From: JABMRP01 sp964444795
Lineage (GTDB): Bacteria; Planctomycetota; Planctomycetia; Pirellulales; Thermoguttaceae
Reading direction: 5' to 3'
Assembly (NCBI GenBank): GCA_964444795.1
Contig: CAYUIQ010000140.1
Location: 1 to 23,501, forward strand
DNA length: 23,501 nucleotides
Part shown: positions 6,626 through 15,028 of the stretch, piece by piece
How positions within the stretch are numbered: the first letter of the stretch is position 1
Layout: each line of letters opens with the position of its first letter
Translations under genes and position numbers: made by a program
The notes under the pieces: model-generated
What the model was told of the DNA's origin: nothing
The model's input: the letters and a program-made list of their open reading frames with translations, nothing else
Database searches by the model: none

Positions 6626-9600
6626 TTAAGGAACTCGCAACGACCATTTCAGTAGGAACATGGCCGGCAGATAGACCAATAGATAAACGATCAACCAACC
6701 CGGTAGCCATGACGTGACCATCCACTCGATCGGTTGCCAGAAGACGTTCGCGCCTTTGATAAGTTGCTCGCGGTAGGCGACCTTGACCAACTCGACGGGA
6801 TGGCCGGCGTCCGGTGGGCGCACGACTTGAACCGGGCCTTTCCCGTCGCCCAGATCTTCCTTCGGCCGCGGGGCGACTTGGCAACCGAGGACCACGGCGC
6901 TGTGGATCGGCGGCGCCTCTTCTGTTTCGAGACGCAGCGGGAACCGCCCATCCTTGCCCTCCGGGGTGTGCAGCGTCCAGGAGACATGGCGCGATGGCAT
7001 TGGGCGGTCGAGGAACTGGCCCAGGTCCGCCAGCATCTCCTCCCGGGTACGCTCGGCGGCGGCACGAACCTCCCAGGGGGCATCCTCGGGAACCTCGCTT
7101 TGTTCGCTCCACTTTTTGCGAAGCCGTTCGAGTACCGGCCGGATCAGTGTGATCTTCCGGCTCGCGGGGGTCCGATCTTCGAGTCGCAGTTCGGCATCAT
7201 GCACAAGTGTGACCGCACCGGCATGATCGCCCTTTATTCGCGCGGTCACGAAGATCGTGGCGCCCGGCTCCGCGTTCCACGAGGCGGGATCGACCCGCGC
7301 CGGGAACCAGAGGAACACCATCAGCATCGGTCCGAGGATCAGCAGAAGCGGAAAGATGGCGGCTCTTAATAGTCGGTATTGGACGCCGGAAGCGGCCTGC
7401 TGAAGTGCTTCGCGTCGGGGCGATCCCTCCGGCAGCTTGGACGCCTGCTTCCTAAGAGCCCCCGCCCGCTGTTTTCCTTCCGCAAGGCGGCGATTGTCGG
7501 TGAGCAGCCGTTGGCCGACGATCGAGAACGCGGCGAACCCCGCGGCGACCGACGCAACCGTGGCCGGGCGTCCTAGCTTGCCGACCAGGGGAAGCATGCA
7601 GAAGTCCAGCGCGGCCATCGCTCCGTCCCAAAGCCATGTCCCCGGCAGCAGAAACGTCGCCAGGAAGAAGACGGCCCACGCCGCCGTTGCCCCACCGGCC
7701 CACTTGCCACACGCGCGTTCGATCGGTCCCGGCGGCGGTGGCGTCATCGCGGCGGCAATCCGCGTGTCCGTTGGGCCGACCGAAACGGTGTCCTCACTCG
7801 CGGACTCTTCCGTAATCTCCCGAGCGTGCCGCAGCAGATGTCCGTGATCGCCGTCGATGGTGACTGTCTCGCCGCCCTTGAGCAACCGAGTTGCGCCCTG
7901 GCAAACCACCGCCGGGATTCCCATTTCTCGGGCGACCACCGCGCCGTGCGAGAGCATGCCACCGCACTCGATCACCAATCCGGCAGCCTTTGCGAAGAGC
8001 GGGGTCCAGTTCGGGTCGGTACTCGGACAAATCAAGATATAGCCGCCGCCGGGGTCGCCGGCCTCTTCCGGGGAGAGGATGATCCGAACAGGGCCGCTGG
8101 CGGTTCCGCCGGAGATCGGAAAGGCCGGGATCGTTCCCGTCGATACGATTTCCGCCGGCTCGCCCAGTTTCGCGATCTTCTCTTCCGTAATGAGCCTTGG
8201 GAGATCGATCTCCGCTTCAGCGGCGCGGGCAAGACGCCGTCGTTCGAGCAGGTGCAGCGGCGCGATCCCGGTGGATAGCGCGTCGAGAAGTTCCTCTTCG
8301 CGAAGAAGAAAGATATCTTCGTCAATGTCAAGTCGCCTACCCGCCTGAAGCGCCAAGTCGCGCAGCAGATCGTAGCCGAGCATCAGATAGAACTTGCCAT
8401 CCTCGCGAAATCGCAGATAGCGATGCACCAGTTCAAGCCTCTCGTCGAACTCCCGGGCGGCGGGGCGACTGAGAAGCTCCTTTAGCTCGCCGATTCTCGC
8501 GTCGCACTGCTTGATTCGGTCAGCGTGTCGGTCGAGCGGACTTTGCGCGTCCTTTAGATGTGCCGCCAGTTGCTCGACGGCCTCGGGGCGTTCTCGCCAG
8601 CGTGGCGTAGCGAGGTCGAACTCCTCGGGTGCCCGATGTCCGAAACGCACAAGCCATTGCTCCACCGTAGTCTTTCCACGGGCGATGTCCCAGAGCCCTT
8701 GCGTTGCAATGAGCGTCTGATCGGGCGCATGGGCTGAGGAAAGCTCGTTGGCCAGTTGGCCGGACTCTTCGTCCCAGAAGCTATCGGCGCAGAACAGTCG
8801 AAGGTCTTCGATCGCCATCGCGGCCAGCAGGCTTGGCAGCATCAACTTTGAACCGAATTCATCAAGCACTCGCTCACGTCGACGCTGCCACAACTCACGC
8901 CACTCGGCCGGGTCCAGCGATTGCAAATCTCGCTCTTTCTCTACCGCAACCCATTGTTTCAATTTCGGGATAATCTCGTCGTCGAGCGTTCGGTCATAAT
9001 CTTCCGCCAGCGTCCTCATCTTGGACCGCGCGTCGGCAATTCGCGCGGCGACACGCTGGCGGTCGAGAAGCGATCCGCAAGGCAAGGTTGGCGGGCCTTG
9101 CGACGCACCGGGATCTCGCGCGAGCAGGTCCGGATCGTAGGCATACGGATAGTCTTCGAAGAACATCTCCGATGCTTGAGAGAGGTCCATGTAGATTCGC
9201 CCTGCGATCAGATCGAGGAATCCGTCGCGACAGACCTCGGACGCCGGCTCGAATCCGACCTGGCGGTACATCTCGCCGAAGCCGCCATCGCCCGACATGA
9301 AACGCCGCACCACGTCCCATGTCAGGGGAGTGGGATGCGGCAGTGTCTCGGCGATGTTATGGCGAGCCCAATCGCCCCGCCCCTGCCGCTTGGCTTCGCG
9401 CAAGTTCTCGCGGGTTTGGGTTAGGCACTGCTCATACGCCTCGGCCGCCTCGAGCGTTGTGATCGCTCGTGACTGGAGCAGGTAAATGTCGTCTCCTTCG
9501 ATTGCCCACTCGATATCCTGCGCCGCGTCGTAGTGTTCCATGACCTGAAGCCCGAGCCGCCAAAGCGCCAAGACCTGCAGCGAACTGAGCGACAGTTTCC

Positions 9601-10345
9601 GCCGTAACGCTTCCGGCGTGGGTTGGGCTCGGGAAAAGGGGGCAGGACCCTTTTGTGCGAAGCACCCTTCGGGCCGTTCCGGCAAAAGGGTCCTGACCCC
9701 TTTTCCCGGAATCCAAAGCTTCTTGTCTGATGTACGGATGGACGTTGCCGCACCGGTCGCTCGATCGAGAACGAGCGTGTCCGGTTGCACGAGCCCCGAG
9801 ACGACCGCCTCGCCGAGCCCCCAACTCGACTCGATGAGCATCTCGCCCAAGGCTCCTGGCCTGGGATTCGCCGTAAACAGTACACCGGCTACATCGGCCG
9901 GCACTTGTCGCTGAACGACCACGCCCATCGCGACGTCTGCCCGGTTGATACCGCTTTCTTCGAGATAAACGCGTACCCGGTCGCTGTCGAGACTCGCCCA
10001 ACACTTGACGACCGCCTCCAAGACTTCCTCTTTGCCCTCGACGTCGAGAAAGGTCTCGTACTGCCCGGCCATCGAGGCGCAGGCGAGATCCTCCGCGGTC
10101 GCCGAGCTGCGAACAGCGACCACCGGCGAGCCCATCCCGCGGTAGGCGGTAAGAATGGCGTCACGCGCATCGACGGGCAGCGTTCCGCCCTGTGCCGTGC
10201 GGAAGACGGTCGTCGTGACTGCGAATCCTCCCGGCACCGGAAACCCGGCACCGATCAACCGCGAAAGGTTGATCGCCTTCCCGCCCACAACCGCCGCGTC
10301 GCGGCAGTCGGCAAGCGAAATAACCAGCGGAGAAGGCGTATTCAC
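6626..10345 (-). CDS. RPH-like PEP-utilising dikinase with C-terminal EMC3/DUF106-like membrane module
   Basis: This is a 1239-residue fusion. The GTG at 10345 is chosen because GGAGGAGG ends 4 nt upstream and it overlaps the previous stop as GTGA. Residues 1-310 are a PPDK/PEP-synthase ATP-binding domain (GGKAINLSRL; VAVRSSATAEDL at 76-87; ESSWGLGE; DIEWAIEGDDIYLLQSR). A large middle domain follows, then a swivelling phosphohistidine domain with CGGMLSHGAVVARE, His800 being the likely phospho-carrier. ATP, middle, His is the order of rifampin phosphotransferases. PEP synthase instead ends in a PEP barrel, which is absent here. Beyond about 880 come a hydrophobic segment, a helix (about 925-943), a charged coiled coil, a helix (about 995-1013), an outer region of about 190 residues and a last helix (WLIVYLLVYLPAMFLLKW). 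This spacing resembles EMC3/TMCO1/DUF106 proteins of the Oxa1 superfamily. Residues 215-240 come from an inserted palindrome. The phosphate acceptor is unknown. Confidence 0.85.
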   Translation of the reverse strand: MNTPSPLVISLADCRDAAVVGGKAINLSRLIGAGFPVPGGFAVTTTVFRTAQGGTLPVDARDAILTAYRGMGSPVVAVRSSATAEDLACASMAGQYETFLDVEGKEEVLEAVVKCWASLDSDRVRVYLEESGINRADVAMGVVVQRQVPADVAGVLFTANPRPGALGEMLIESSWGLGEAVVSGLVQPDTLVLDRATGAATSIRTSDKKLWIPGKGVRTLLPERPEGCFAQKGPAPFSRAQPTPEALRRKLSLSSLQVLALWRLGLQVMEHYDAAQDIEWAIEGDDIYLLQSRAITTLEAAEAYEQCLTQTRENLREAKRQGRGDWARHNIAETLPHPTPLTWDVVRRFMSGDGGFGEMYRQVGFEPASEVCRDGFLDLIAGRIYMDLSQASEMFFEDYPYAYDPDLLARDPGASQGPPTLPCGSLLDRQRVAARIADARSKMRTLAEDYDRTLDDEIIPKLKQWVAVEKERDLQSLDPAEWRELWQRRRERVLDEFGSKLMLPSLLAAMAIEDLRLFCADSFWDEESGQLANELSSAHAPDQTLIATQGLWDIARGKTTVEQWLVRFGHRAPEEFDLATPRWRERPEAVEQLAAHLKDAQSPLDRHADRIKQCDARIGELKELLSRPAAREFDERLELVHRYLRFREDGKFYLMLGYDLLRDLALQAGRRLDIDEDIFLLREEELLDALSTGIAPLHLLERRRLARAAEAEIDLPRLITEEKIAKLGEPAEIVSTGTIPAFPISGGTASGPVRIILSPEEAGDPGGGYILICPSTDPNWTPLFAKAAGLVIECGGMLSHGAVVAREMGIPAVVCQGATRLLKGGETVTIDGDHGHLLRHAREITEESASEDTVSVGPTDTRIAAAMTPPPPGPIERACGKWAGGATAAWAVFFLATFLLPGTWLWDGAMAALDFCMLPLVGKLGRPATVASVAAGFAAFSIVGQRLLTDNRRLAEGKQRAGALRKQASKLPEGSPRREALQQAASGVQYRLLRAAIFPLLLILGPMLMVFLWFPARVDPASWNAEPGATIFVTARIKGDHAGAVTLVHDAELRLEDRTPASRKITLIRPVLERLRKKWSEQSEVPEDAPWEVRAAAERTREEMLADLGQFLDRPMPSRHVSWTLHTPEGKDGRFPLRLETEEAPPIHSAVVLGCQVAPRPKEDLGDGKGPVQVVRPPDAGHPVELVKVAYREQLIKGANVFWQPIEWMVTSWLPGWLIVYLLVYLPAMFLLKWSLRVP
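9631..9707. repeat. 77-bp palindromic repeat inserted in frame in the dikinase gene
   Basis: Arms 9631-9655 and 9683-9707 are inverted copies, 24 of 25 positions pairing. They surround a 27-nt centre that holds a small CGAAG/CTTCG hairpin. The arms contain the motif AAAAGGGGTCAGGACCC. The element lies inside the dikinase coding frame and is translated without a stop as about 26 residues (215-240 of the product), in the loop between the ATP-domain strand DKKLWIPG and the helix PTPEALRRKL. From general knowledge, motifs like this recur as dispersed palindromes in environmental genomes. I could not count copies elsewhere. Confidence 0.8.
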
Positions 10346-12021
10346 TGTGCCTCCTCCCCCGCGGGCGGAGCGCTGCCGACGTAACATCGCAGTCCGCCTG
10401 TCTCACTTCCAACGAGCACGCGGCCGCCACTGACAAGCGGGGAACTGAACGTCAATCCCAGTTCGCCAGGCTTGTCCTCGTGGTTGATGTAAACGCGTTG
10501 GAGGACCTCGCCGCTGGTGGCGTCCAAGACGCTCAGGTATCCGTCGGAAGTCGTGGCGTAAACATGGGTGCCGGTAAAAGCGGGGCCGGCCAATGCGGGG
10601 CTGCGCTCGCTGACCTGCCGCCGCCAGAGTTCTTTCCCGTCGGCCTTCAGGTCCAAGGCGACGATCTCGCCGTTGCGAATCGGGCAAATCGCGATCCCAT
10701 CTCGGACGGCGATCGTCCCCAACACGGCGTCCGGCATCTCGACCGACCAGCGTATTTCCCCGCTTGCTCGATCGATCGCCAACACCATGCCCTCCGGTTC
10801 CGGCGCCGCGAAGACGAAGTCGCCGTTCCCGCAGCCAATGAGGACCAGATCCTCGTAAAGCGTCACGCTTCCGGTCGCGGGGAACGGGGTTTTGGTCCTC
10901 CACACCAGGCGATCTTCCTCGCTTCGGTCTTCGGCGATCTTCAGCGCGACGACCTCACCACCGTTGAGCCCACTGCCGATAAACGCGACACCCTCATGAA
11001 TCGCCGGCGAGCTTTCCGGATCGATCACGGGGAACCTCCAAAGTTCCTTGCCGTCGGAAATCCGAGCGCCCACGACATAGCCCGGATGCCCGCGACCTTC
11101 CGGGTCGCCCTTCGGCTTGTGGTCCGAGCCGGTTTCGATGGCACCCGCGCCCGCCACCACGATATCGCCTTCGATCGCCGGTGAGCTTTCGATATGAAGC
11201 GGCGTCGAAAGCAGCCACTTCACATCGCCCGTAGCCGCGTCGAGGCAAACGAGTTCCGCTTCGGCGTCCGTGTGCAGACCTTGCCCGATGACCAGGTGCT
11301 TGCCGTCAGCGGCCAGTGCGGGAGAGGAGAAGAACCCCTTGAAATCGACTTCGGGAGAGGATGATTTCAGTAGTTCTTCCCAGACTTTTCGGCCGGTCTT
11401 AACATCCAGACAGAAGACGCTGCCGTACGTACCGGGCGGGTCGAGATATGCGGTGGCGCAATAGACGAACTGCCCGGAAACCAACGGCGAGGAAAGCACC
11501 ATCGTGTCATCCTGTCGAAACTGCCAAAGCAGAAACAGTCCCGTCGGCGACGGCCCGCCTTGATATCCGTTGCGCTGATAGTTGCCGCGATAGACCAAAG
11601 GACGGTTCGACGCTTCCTCGGCCGGTTCATTGCCGGGTATCTCGGCCGCCGTCGACCACTTCATGAGCCGGGCACGCTCCTCCTGGCGGAGTATCTCGAT
11701 GGCGACCTTCGGCCAATCGGTCCCGCTTCGTTGCGTTTCGGCGCCAGTTCGTCTTGTCGGCGTCTCCGCTTCGGCCTCTCCTGAAGCGGCCAGCCATCGG
11801 ACGAAAAAGAAAAGCACCGCGCCACACGCGATGACGATCAACGGAACGTGTGGTTTTTCCTTGCACACCCGGAATAACTCCTTTGGCTTCAGCAGCAACG
11901 CCAGCGTGCTCGCCAGGCCGGCAAACAACGCGGGCAACAGGGCCGCGCCGGCGTTGACGAACACCGGCACCACCGCCAACGTGAATGGAGATTCAAAGAG
12001 AAATGGCGGATTCAGAAACAT
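10342..12021 (-). CDS. Membrane-anchored PQQ-type beta-propeller protein
   Basis: This is a 559-residue protein with a hydrophobic N-terminus (residues 13-45 and 59-77, probably two or three membrane passes), a charged linker (about 80-135) and a C-terminal beta-propeller. The propeller is built from repeats with the PQQ/BamB signature of strand, alternating Gly/Ala, then TG-x-x-x-W or DGKELW: VKTGRKVWEE, AATGDVKWLL, ISDGKELWRF, RASGEIRWSV, KADGKELWRR and ATSGEVLQRV. Six or seven blades are visible. Such propellers bind quinone cofactors or act as protein scaffolds. No quinoprotein catalytic residues are evident, so scaffold or sensor is more likely. It follows the GH-D gene by 55 nt, and its TGA overlaps the GTG of the dikinase gene by 4 nt, which implies translational coupling. 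ATG 12021 has only a weak ribosome-binding site (CGGACAATTCC). Confidence 0.85.
   Translation of the reverse strand: MFLNPPFLFESPFTLAVVPVFVNAGAALLPALFAGLASTLALLLKPKELFRVCKEKPHVPLIVIACGAVLFFFVRWLAASGEAEAETPTRRTGAETQRSGTDWPKVAIEILRQEERARLMKWSTAAEIPGNEPAEEASNRPLVYRGNYQRNGYQGGPSPTGLFLLWQFRQDDTMVLSSPLVSGQFVYCATAYLDPPGTYGSVFCLDVKTGRKVWEELLKSSSPEVDFKGFFSSPALAADGKHLVIGQGLHTDAEAELVCLDAATGDVKWLLSTPLHIESSPAIEGDIVVAGAGAIETGSDHKPKGDPEGRGHPGYVVGARISDGKELWRFPVIDPESSPAIHEGVAFIGSGLNGGEVVALKIAEDRSEEDRLVWRTKTPFPATGSVTLYEDLVLIGCGNGDFVFAAPEPEGMVLAIDRASGEIRWSVEMPDAVLGTIAVRDGIAICPIRNGEIVALDLKADGKELWRRQVSERSPALAGPAFTGTHVYATTSDGYLSVLDATSGEVLQRVYINHEDKPGELGLTFSSPLVSGGRVLVGSETGGLRCYVGSAPPAGEEAQ
10350..10357 (-). promoter_or_regulatory. 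Strong ribosome binding site for the dikinase gene
   Basis: GGAGGAGG on the minus strand lies 4 nt before the GTG at 10345. It sits within the last codons of the propeller gene and fixes the dikinase start there rather than at the in-frame start at 10387. Confidence 0.75.
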
Positions 12022-12057
12022 GGAATTGTCCGGAAATGTTGATAATCGAGGGCCGCC

Positions 12058-12076
12058 TGCTCGCTGCAGCGAAGCA
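12058..12076 (-). other. Small imperfect hairpin between genes
   Basis: The 55-nt spacer between the GH-D and propeller genes contains TGCTCGCTG/CAGCGAAGCA, an inverted repeat with one bulged base. There is no following T run, so it is not a convincing intrinsic terminator. It may tune the coupling or be chance. Confidence 0.3.
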
Positions 12077-14392
12077 TCAACGCGTGAAGTTCATCTTCCA
12101 CGGGATATTCCCGGTCTTCGACGGCACGATACGAACGGTAGCGGTTTCTCTCTGGTTCGCAATCTCCGCCTTCTCGCCGACGGCCTGGGCGCTCGCAAGC
12201 CGAAAACCTTCAGGCAGATAGACGGTCAGCACGTAGAGGTCACCAACGACCACGGCGCTTGTGCCAGAAAGAGTCTCGGCATTGGCGTTCCATTGTACAT
12301 CAGAGAGACTGACGGCGCCCTGCGAGATGTGTCGCGTGGTCGAGATAATCCACGGATGCTCGCGGGCCTCGCGAATGGCGAAGACCTGCAGGCCATTGTT
12401 TGGATCCTGAGCCGGCGCGGTGAACGAGCCCTTGCGCTTGCCAAGAAATCGTCGGCTCCAGAACTCATAGATCAGATATTCCTTTTGGTGGGACAGGCCC
12501 AGGTCGGAGAAGTTGACCACTTCGGTAGGCCGATCCCCACGGCTCCAGTGACGAGAGATTTCTCTCCAGTTGAACCTTGCCAGGACGGACCAGTGTTCGA
12601 AAGGCCTGTCGATTTCCAATATCCACCAAATTGGCTGCTTGCCGTATTGCGGAGCGTGATTCAGTTGAGGATGGCGCAGATGAATTCGCGGTTCCGGCAA
12701 GCGCTCCAGATTATCCGTTGTGTTATTGGTGATCCGGTCGCTCTCAATACGGTTGTAGTCGTACAACTGGCCTGGAACGGAAAAGAGCACGGGTGAGGCT
12801 CGCTTGATGCCTTCGAGGTTCTTGTCGTCTTCATAGACTTCCATTTTGTCGCTGAGCATCAACATGCCGCTCGCCATCGATACGATGCATGGCCTGACGA
12901 TCGTGTCGGAAAGGTCCGGTCCCACGACGGTGTCGGGCTTGGGCCCCTGGGGCTTCTTATCGACGCATTCCATGTACCAGGGCAGACTACGGCTCTTCAC
13001 CCACTCGGGCTGAATATCGCAATGATCCGGATCGTTTCTCCAGACAACGCCGTTGTAGGAATTGAAATACTGGAATTCCGCGGGACCGTACCCATCGCGG
13101 CCCAGCCGGCAGCCATCGACGATTCCAACAAGCTCCGGCCTGACGCTCCAACATCCCAAGACAAAGATGTCGTCAGCCAGTTCTTCGCACGCAGCGCGAT
13201 TCAACCTGCGCAAGGCGTCGCCGGGCGTCGTTCCATGCTGCTTGAAGTATTCCGGGTACTCACTGTAGCCCCAGGCCATGAGATTGCCCTCGCCGTCGAT
13301 CTTGACGTACTCCCAGCCTTGCTCGCTCAAACCCTTGTATGTGGGCCGAATCAATCCGTCCAGGGCTTCTTCGTTGAACGGGTTCAACGTGTATGTTCCC
13401 GCGTTGAGCACGCTGCCGTTGGGTTTCCGTAGGAACCACTCGGGATGCTCCTTCACCATTTGGTCGACGATCTTGTCGCCCGGGCGAAAGACGACGGCCG
13501 TGTGCAGGGCGGGTTTCATACCGGCCTCCTTGATCTTCTGAACGATATACCGCGGCCCGCCCGGAAACTTGTTGTTCCAGTTCAAATACCCTTGGGGGCT
13601 GGTTCCGGTGGCCCAGCCGGCATCGATCTGCAAGTACTTGTAGCCAAAGTCGACGAGGTTCTTCTTCTTGAATACGGCAACGATGTTGTCGATCGTCTCC
13701 TGCGTAATGCCGCCCTTGTAGGCCCACCACGTGCAAAACCCCGTGATGGATCCTTCCCACACCTTGTACGTCCATGGCTCGTGGTATTGCAGGTTCTTGT
13801 GCTTCTGGTAGAACCGCGGGCGGAAGACGAGTTGCAGACTCGCGTCCCTGCATTGGATGTCGAAGGTTCGTTGGTTCTCCCCGTCGGTCCTCGGCGTGAC
13901 GCGAGTTGCCCCATCCGCCGGGCCGATCAGCACCCAATCCCAGCGGCGATCGTAGACGGCGTTGTTACGCAGGTTGCGGCTCAGTCCCACGCTGTTGCGG
14001 ATCATTGGAAAACGTTTCTGTGCCTCCGACCCGGTCTCGGCCGGGAAAGCCTCTTCGCTGCCGGTGACCGTGCCGCTGAGCACCAGCGTCGTTCCTTCTT
14101 TCGCCGCGACCGGCGTGAAGGTCAACGTTTGTTCGACCTTTTCGTCCGGGGCTGCCGTCTTGGAATCGAGCTTGACCGCAACGCTCTTTCCCTCAGTGTC
14201 TCTGGCGGTGACGGTGGCATGGAGGATTTCTTCGCCATGGTATTGCAGGGTCAGTTCGCCCTTGGCTGCATCCCACGCGGCCGTTGCGGCCGTATTAGGC
14301 GGTGGCGCCACGTCCTTTGCGGCAACGGTCGAAACGAAGCACATCAAACCAACGATCAGAGTCATGGTACACAACGATCTCGACAACATCAT
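12077..14392 (-). CDS. Clan GH-D (GH27/GH36-like) alpha-galactosidase-type glycosidase, secreted
   Basis: This is a 771-residue exported glycosidase. ATG 14392 has AAGGAG 9 nt upstream and begins a signal peptide (MMLSRSLCTMTLIVGL, ending near TVAA). The residues upstream of it in the open frame look non-coding. An N-terminal beta-rich region of about 190 residues precedes a TIM barrel with GFCTWWAYKGGIT and YKYLQIDAGW, equivalent to the usual QIDDGW. The catalytic nucleophile of retaining clan-D enzymes is in YVKIDGEG (D366), and the acid/base is probably D433 in RLGRDGYG. WRNDPDHCDI follows, and a C-terminal beta domain ends the protein. Alpha-galactosidase is the default activity, but GH36-like proteins also include alpha-N-acetylgalactosaminidases and raffinose-type enzymes. 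It is the first gene of a probable unit with the propeller and dikinase genes, preceded by a palindrome at 14484-14497 and a duplicated upstream region. Confidence 0.85.
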   Translation of the reverse strand: MMLSRSLCTMTLIVGLMCFVSTVAAKDVAPPPNTAATAAWDAAKGELTLQYHGEEILHATVTARDTEGKSVAVKLDSKTAAPDEKVEQTLTFTPVAAKEGTTLVLSGTVTGSEEAFPAETGSEAQKRFPMIRNSVGLSRNLRNNAVYDRRWDWVLIGPADGATRVTPRTDGENQRTFDIQCRDASLQLVFRPRFYQKHKNLQYHEPWTYKVWEGSITGFCTWWAYKGGITQETIDNIVAVFKKKNLVDFGYKYLQIDAGWATGTSPQGYLNWNNKFPGGPRYIVQKIKEAGMKPALHTAVVFRPGDKIVDQMVKEHPEWFLRKPNGSVLNAGTYTLNPFNEEALDGLIRPTYKGLSEQGWEYVKIDGEGNLMAWGYSEYPEYFKQHGTTPGDALRRLNRAACEELADDIFVLGCWSVRPELVGIVDGCRLGRDGYGPAEFQYFNSYNGVVWRNDPDHCDIQPEWVKSRSLPWYMECVDKKPQGPKPDTVVGPDLSDTIVRPCIVSMASGMLMLSDKMEVYEDDKNLEGIKRASPVLFSVPGQLYDYNRIESDRITNNTTDNLERLPEPRIHLRHPQLNHAPQYGKQPIWWILEIDRPFEHWSVLARFNWREISRHWSRGDRPTEVVNFSDLGLSHQKEYLIYEFWSRRFLGKRKGSFTAPAQDPNNGLQVFAIREAREHPWIISTTRHISQGAVSLSDVQWNANAETLSGTSAVVVGDLYVLTVYLPEGFRLASAQAVGEKAEIANQRETATVRIVPSKTGNIPWKMNFTR

Positions 14393-14483
14393 CGTCAGAT
14401 TCTCCTTTTCATAAGGCACGCAGAGCAGTGTACTGGGCCCTTTTCCGTGCGCAGTGCCGCCCGCGCACTCCGTTCTCCTGGAT

Positions 14484-14497
14484 GTCATTCGAATGAC
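14484..14497. promoter_or_regulatory. 14-bp perfect palindrome, candidate operator
   Basis: GTCATTCGAATGAC is a perfect palindrome about 92 bp upstream of the GH-D start codon. The position suits an operator or activator site. No cognate regulator is identified. The duplicated copy at 17919-18144 begins beyond this point, so there is no second site to compare. Confidence 0.4.
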
Positions 14498-14533
14498 GGC
14501 GTCACAGCTCACGGCCGCTGCTTTTGGGCAGCC

Positions 14534-14756
14534 CGGTGCGCGATGCCAAGCGGGGGGGTAGCGGGAGGTTGTCCGCAGTCGCGCTGTTCCTATTAGAGCA
14601 CAAAGGCAGCCCGGTTTCATTTCGTGTTTTCGTCATTCTGTTTCGATTTTTCCTCATCTTGCGATCAGCCACGGTTCGACATGGTTGCCACGATTCGTCG
14701 ATAATTGAATTATCGACGTTCCGTGACAGGTGATTTGCCGAAGGCCGTTGCTTGCC
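14534..14756. repeat. Duplicated upstream region, copy A
   Basis: About 223 bp align with 17919-18144. Near-identical anchors lie at both ends (GGTGCGCGATGCCAAGCGG and CGAAGGCCGTTGCTTGCCG) and a conserved middle (ATTAGARCACAAAGGCA), with substitutions and small indels between. Each copy lies upstream of a minus-strand glycosidase gene and downstream of it runs into plus-strand XylR/AraC sequence. It therefore looks like the divergent promoter region of a regulator-hydrolase pair. Confidence 0.75.
14696..14718. promoter_or_regulatory. 23-bp perfect palindrome, candidate operator
   Basis: Two 11-bp arms, CGTCGATAATT and its exact complement, flank a single G. It lies within copy A about 60 bp before the XylR/AraC remnant begins on the plus strand and 304 bp before the GH-D start on the minus strand. 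The equivalent part of copy B is not palindromic. Confidence 0.45.
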
Positions 14757-14779
14757 GGATTGCTTTTTTCCCTGTCAAT

Positions 14780-14938
14780 CGCGCCAAGCAGTTGCTGGTC
14801 GAAACCGAGTACAAGATTGCCGCGATCGCCTCCATGACCGGCTACGCGATGGTTCCGCAATTCGTAACCGCTTTCCGGCGCCTAACTGACTTTACGCCCG
14901 GGAAGCACCGCTTGGACGCGATGCGGGAACAGTCCTGA
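14780..14938 (+). pseudogene. AraC/XylR-family regulator, C-terminal HTH remnant
   Basis: Fifty-two codons plus the stop encode the second helix-turn-helix of an AraC-type regulator: RAKQLLVETEYKIAAIASM, TGY, then QFVTAFRRLTDFTPGKHR. Intact XylR-type members are near 390 residues. The sequence just before residue R (KAVACRIAFFP in the same frame) is the conserved leader also found at 18127-18160, so leader and tail are joined with the whole periplasmic-binding-like domain and first HTH missing. It was divergent to the GH-D gene it probably once controlled. Confidence 0.75.
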
Positions 14939-15028
14939 CTTGTCGGGCCAGATGCCCATGTTACTTTTCAACGGGCCCTTAGGGCCACGATCTTCCATCG
15001 CTTGGCGAGCACGGCTGCCGCCGACGTG

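Larger units (their letters stand above)
14393..15028. other. 636-nt upstream region of the GH-D gene
   Basis: There is no intact gene here. From the GH-D start outward it holds a 14-bp palindrome (14484-14497), a block duplicated at 17919-18144 (14534-14756), a 23-bp palindrome (14696-14718) and a plus-strand AraC/XylR tail remnant ending at 14938. I see nothing in 14939-15028, which separates that remnant from the GH32 stop. Confidence 0.7.

Noticed and set aside
9631..9707. Intrinsic terminator
   Set aside because: The hairpin lies well inside an open frame whose domains continue on both sides, and no T run follows the arms.
10346..10387. Longer start at 10387 for the dikinase
   Set aside because: GTG 10345 has GGAGGAGG 4 nt upstream and a GTGA overlap with the upstream gene. 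The extra 14 residues are Arg/Gly-rich and encoded by that binding site.
12058..12076. Terminator between the GH-D and propeller genes
   Set aside because: The stem is short with a bulge and lacks a T run, and the next gene follows at once.
14393..14620. Extension of the GH-D glycosidase to 14620
   Set aside because: The added residues look non-coding, and ATG 14392 has AAGGAG and a signal peptide.
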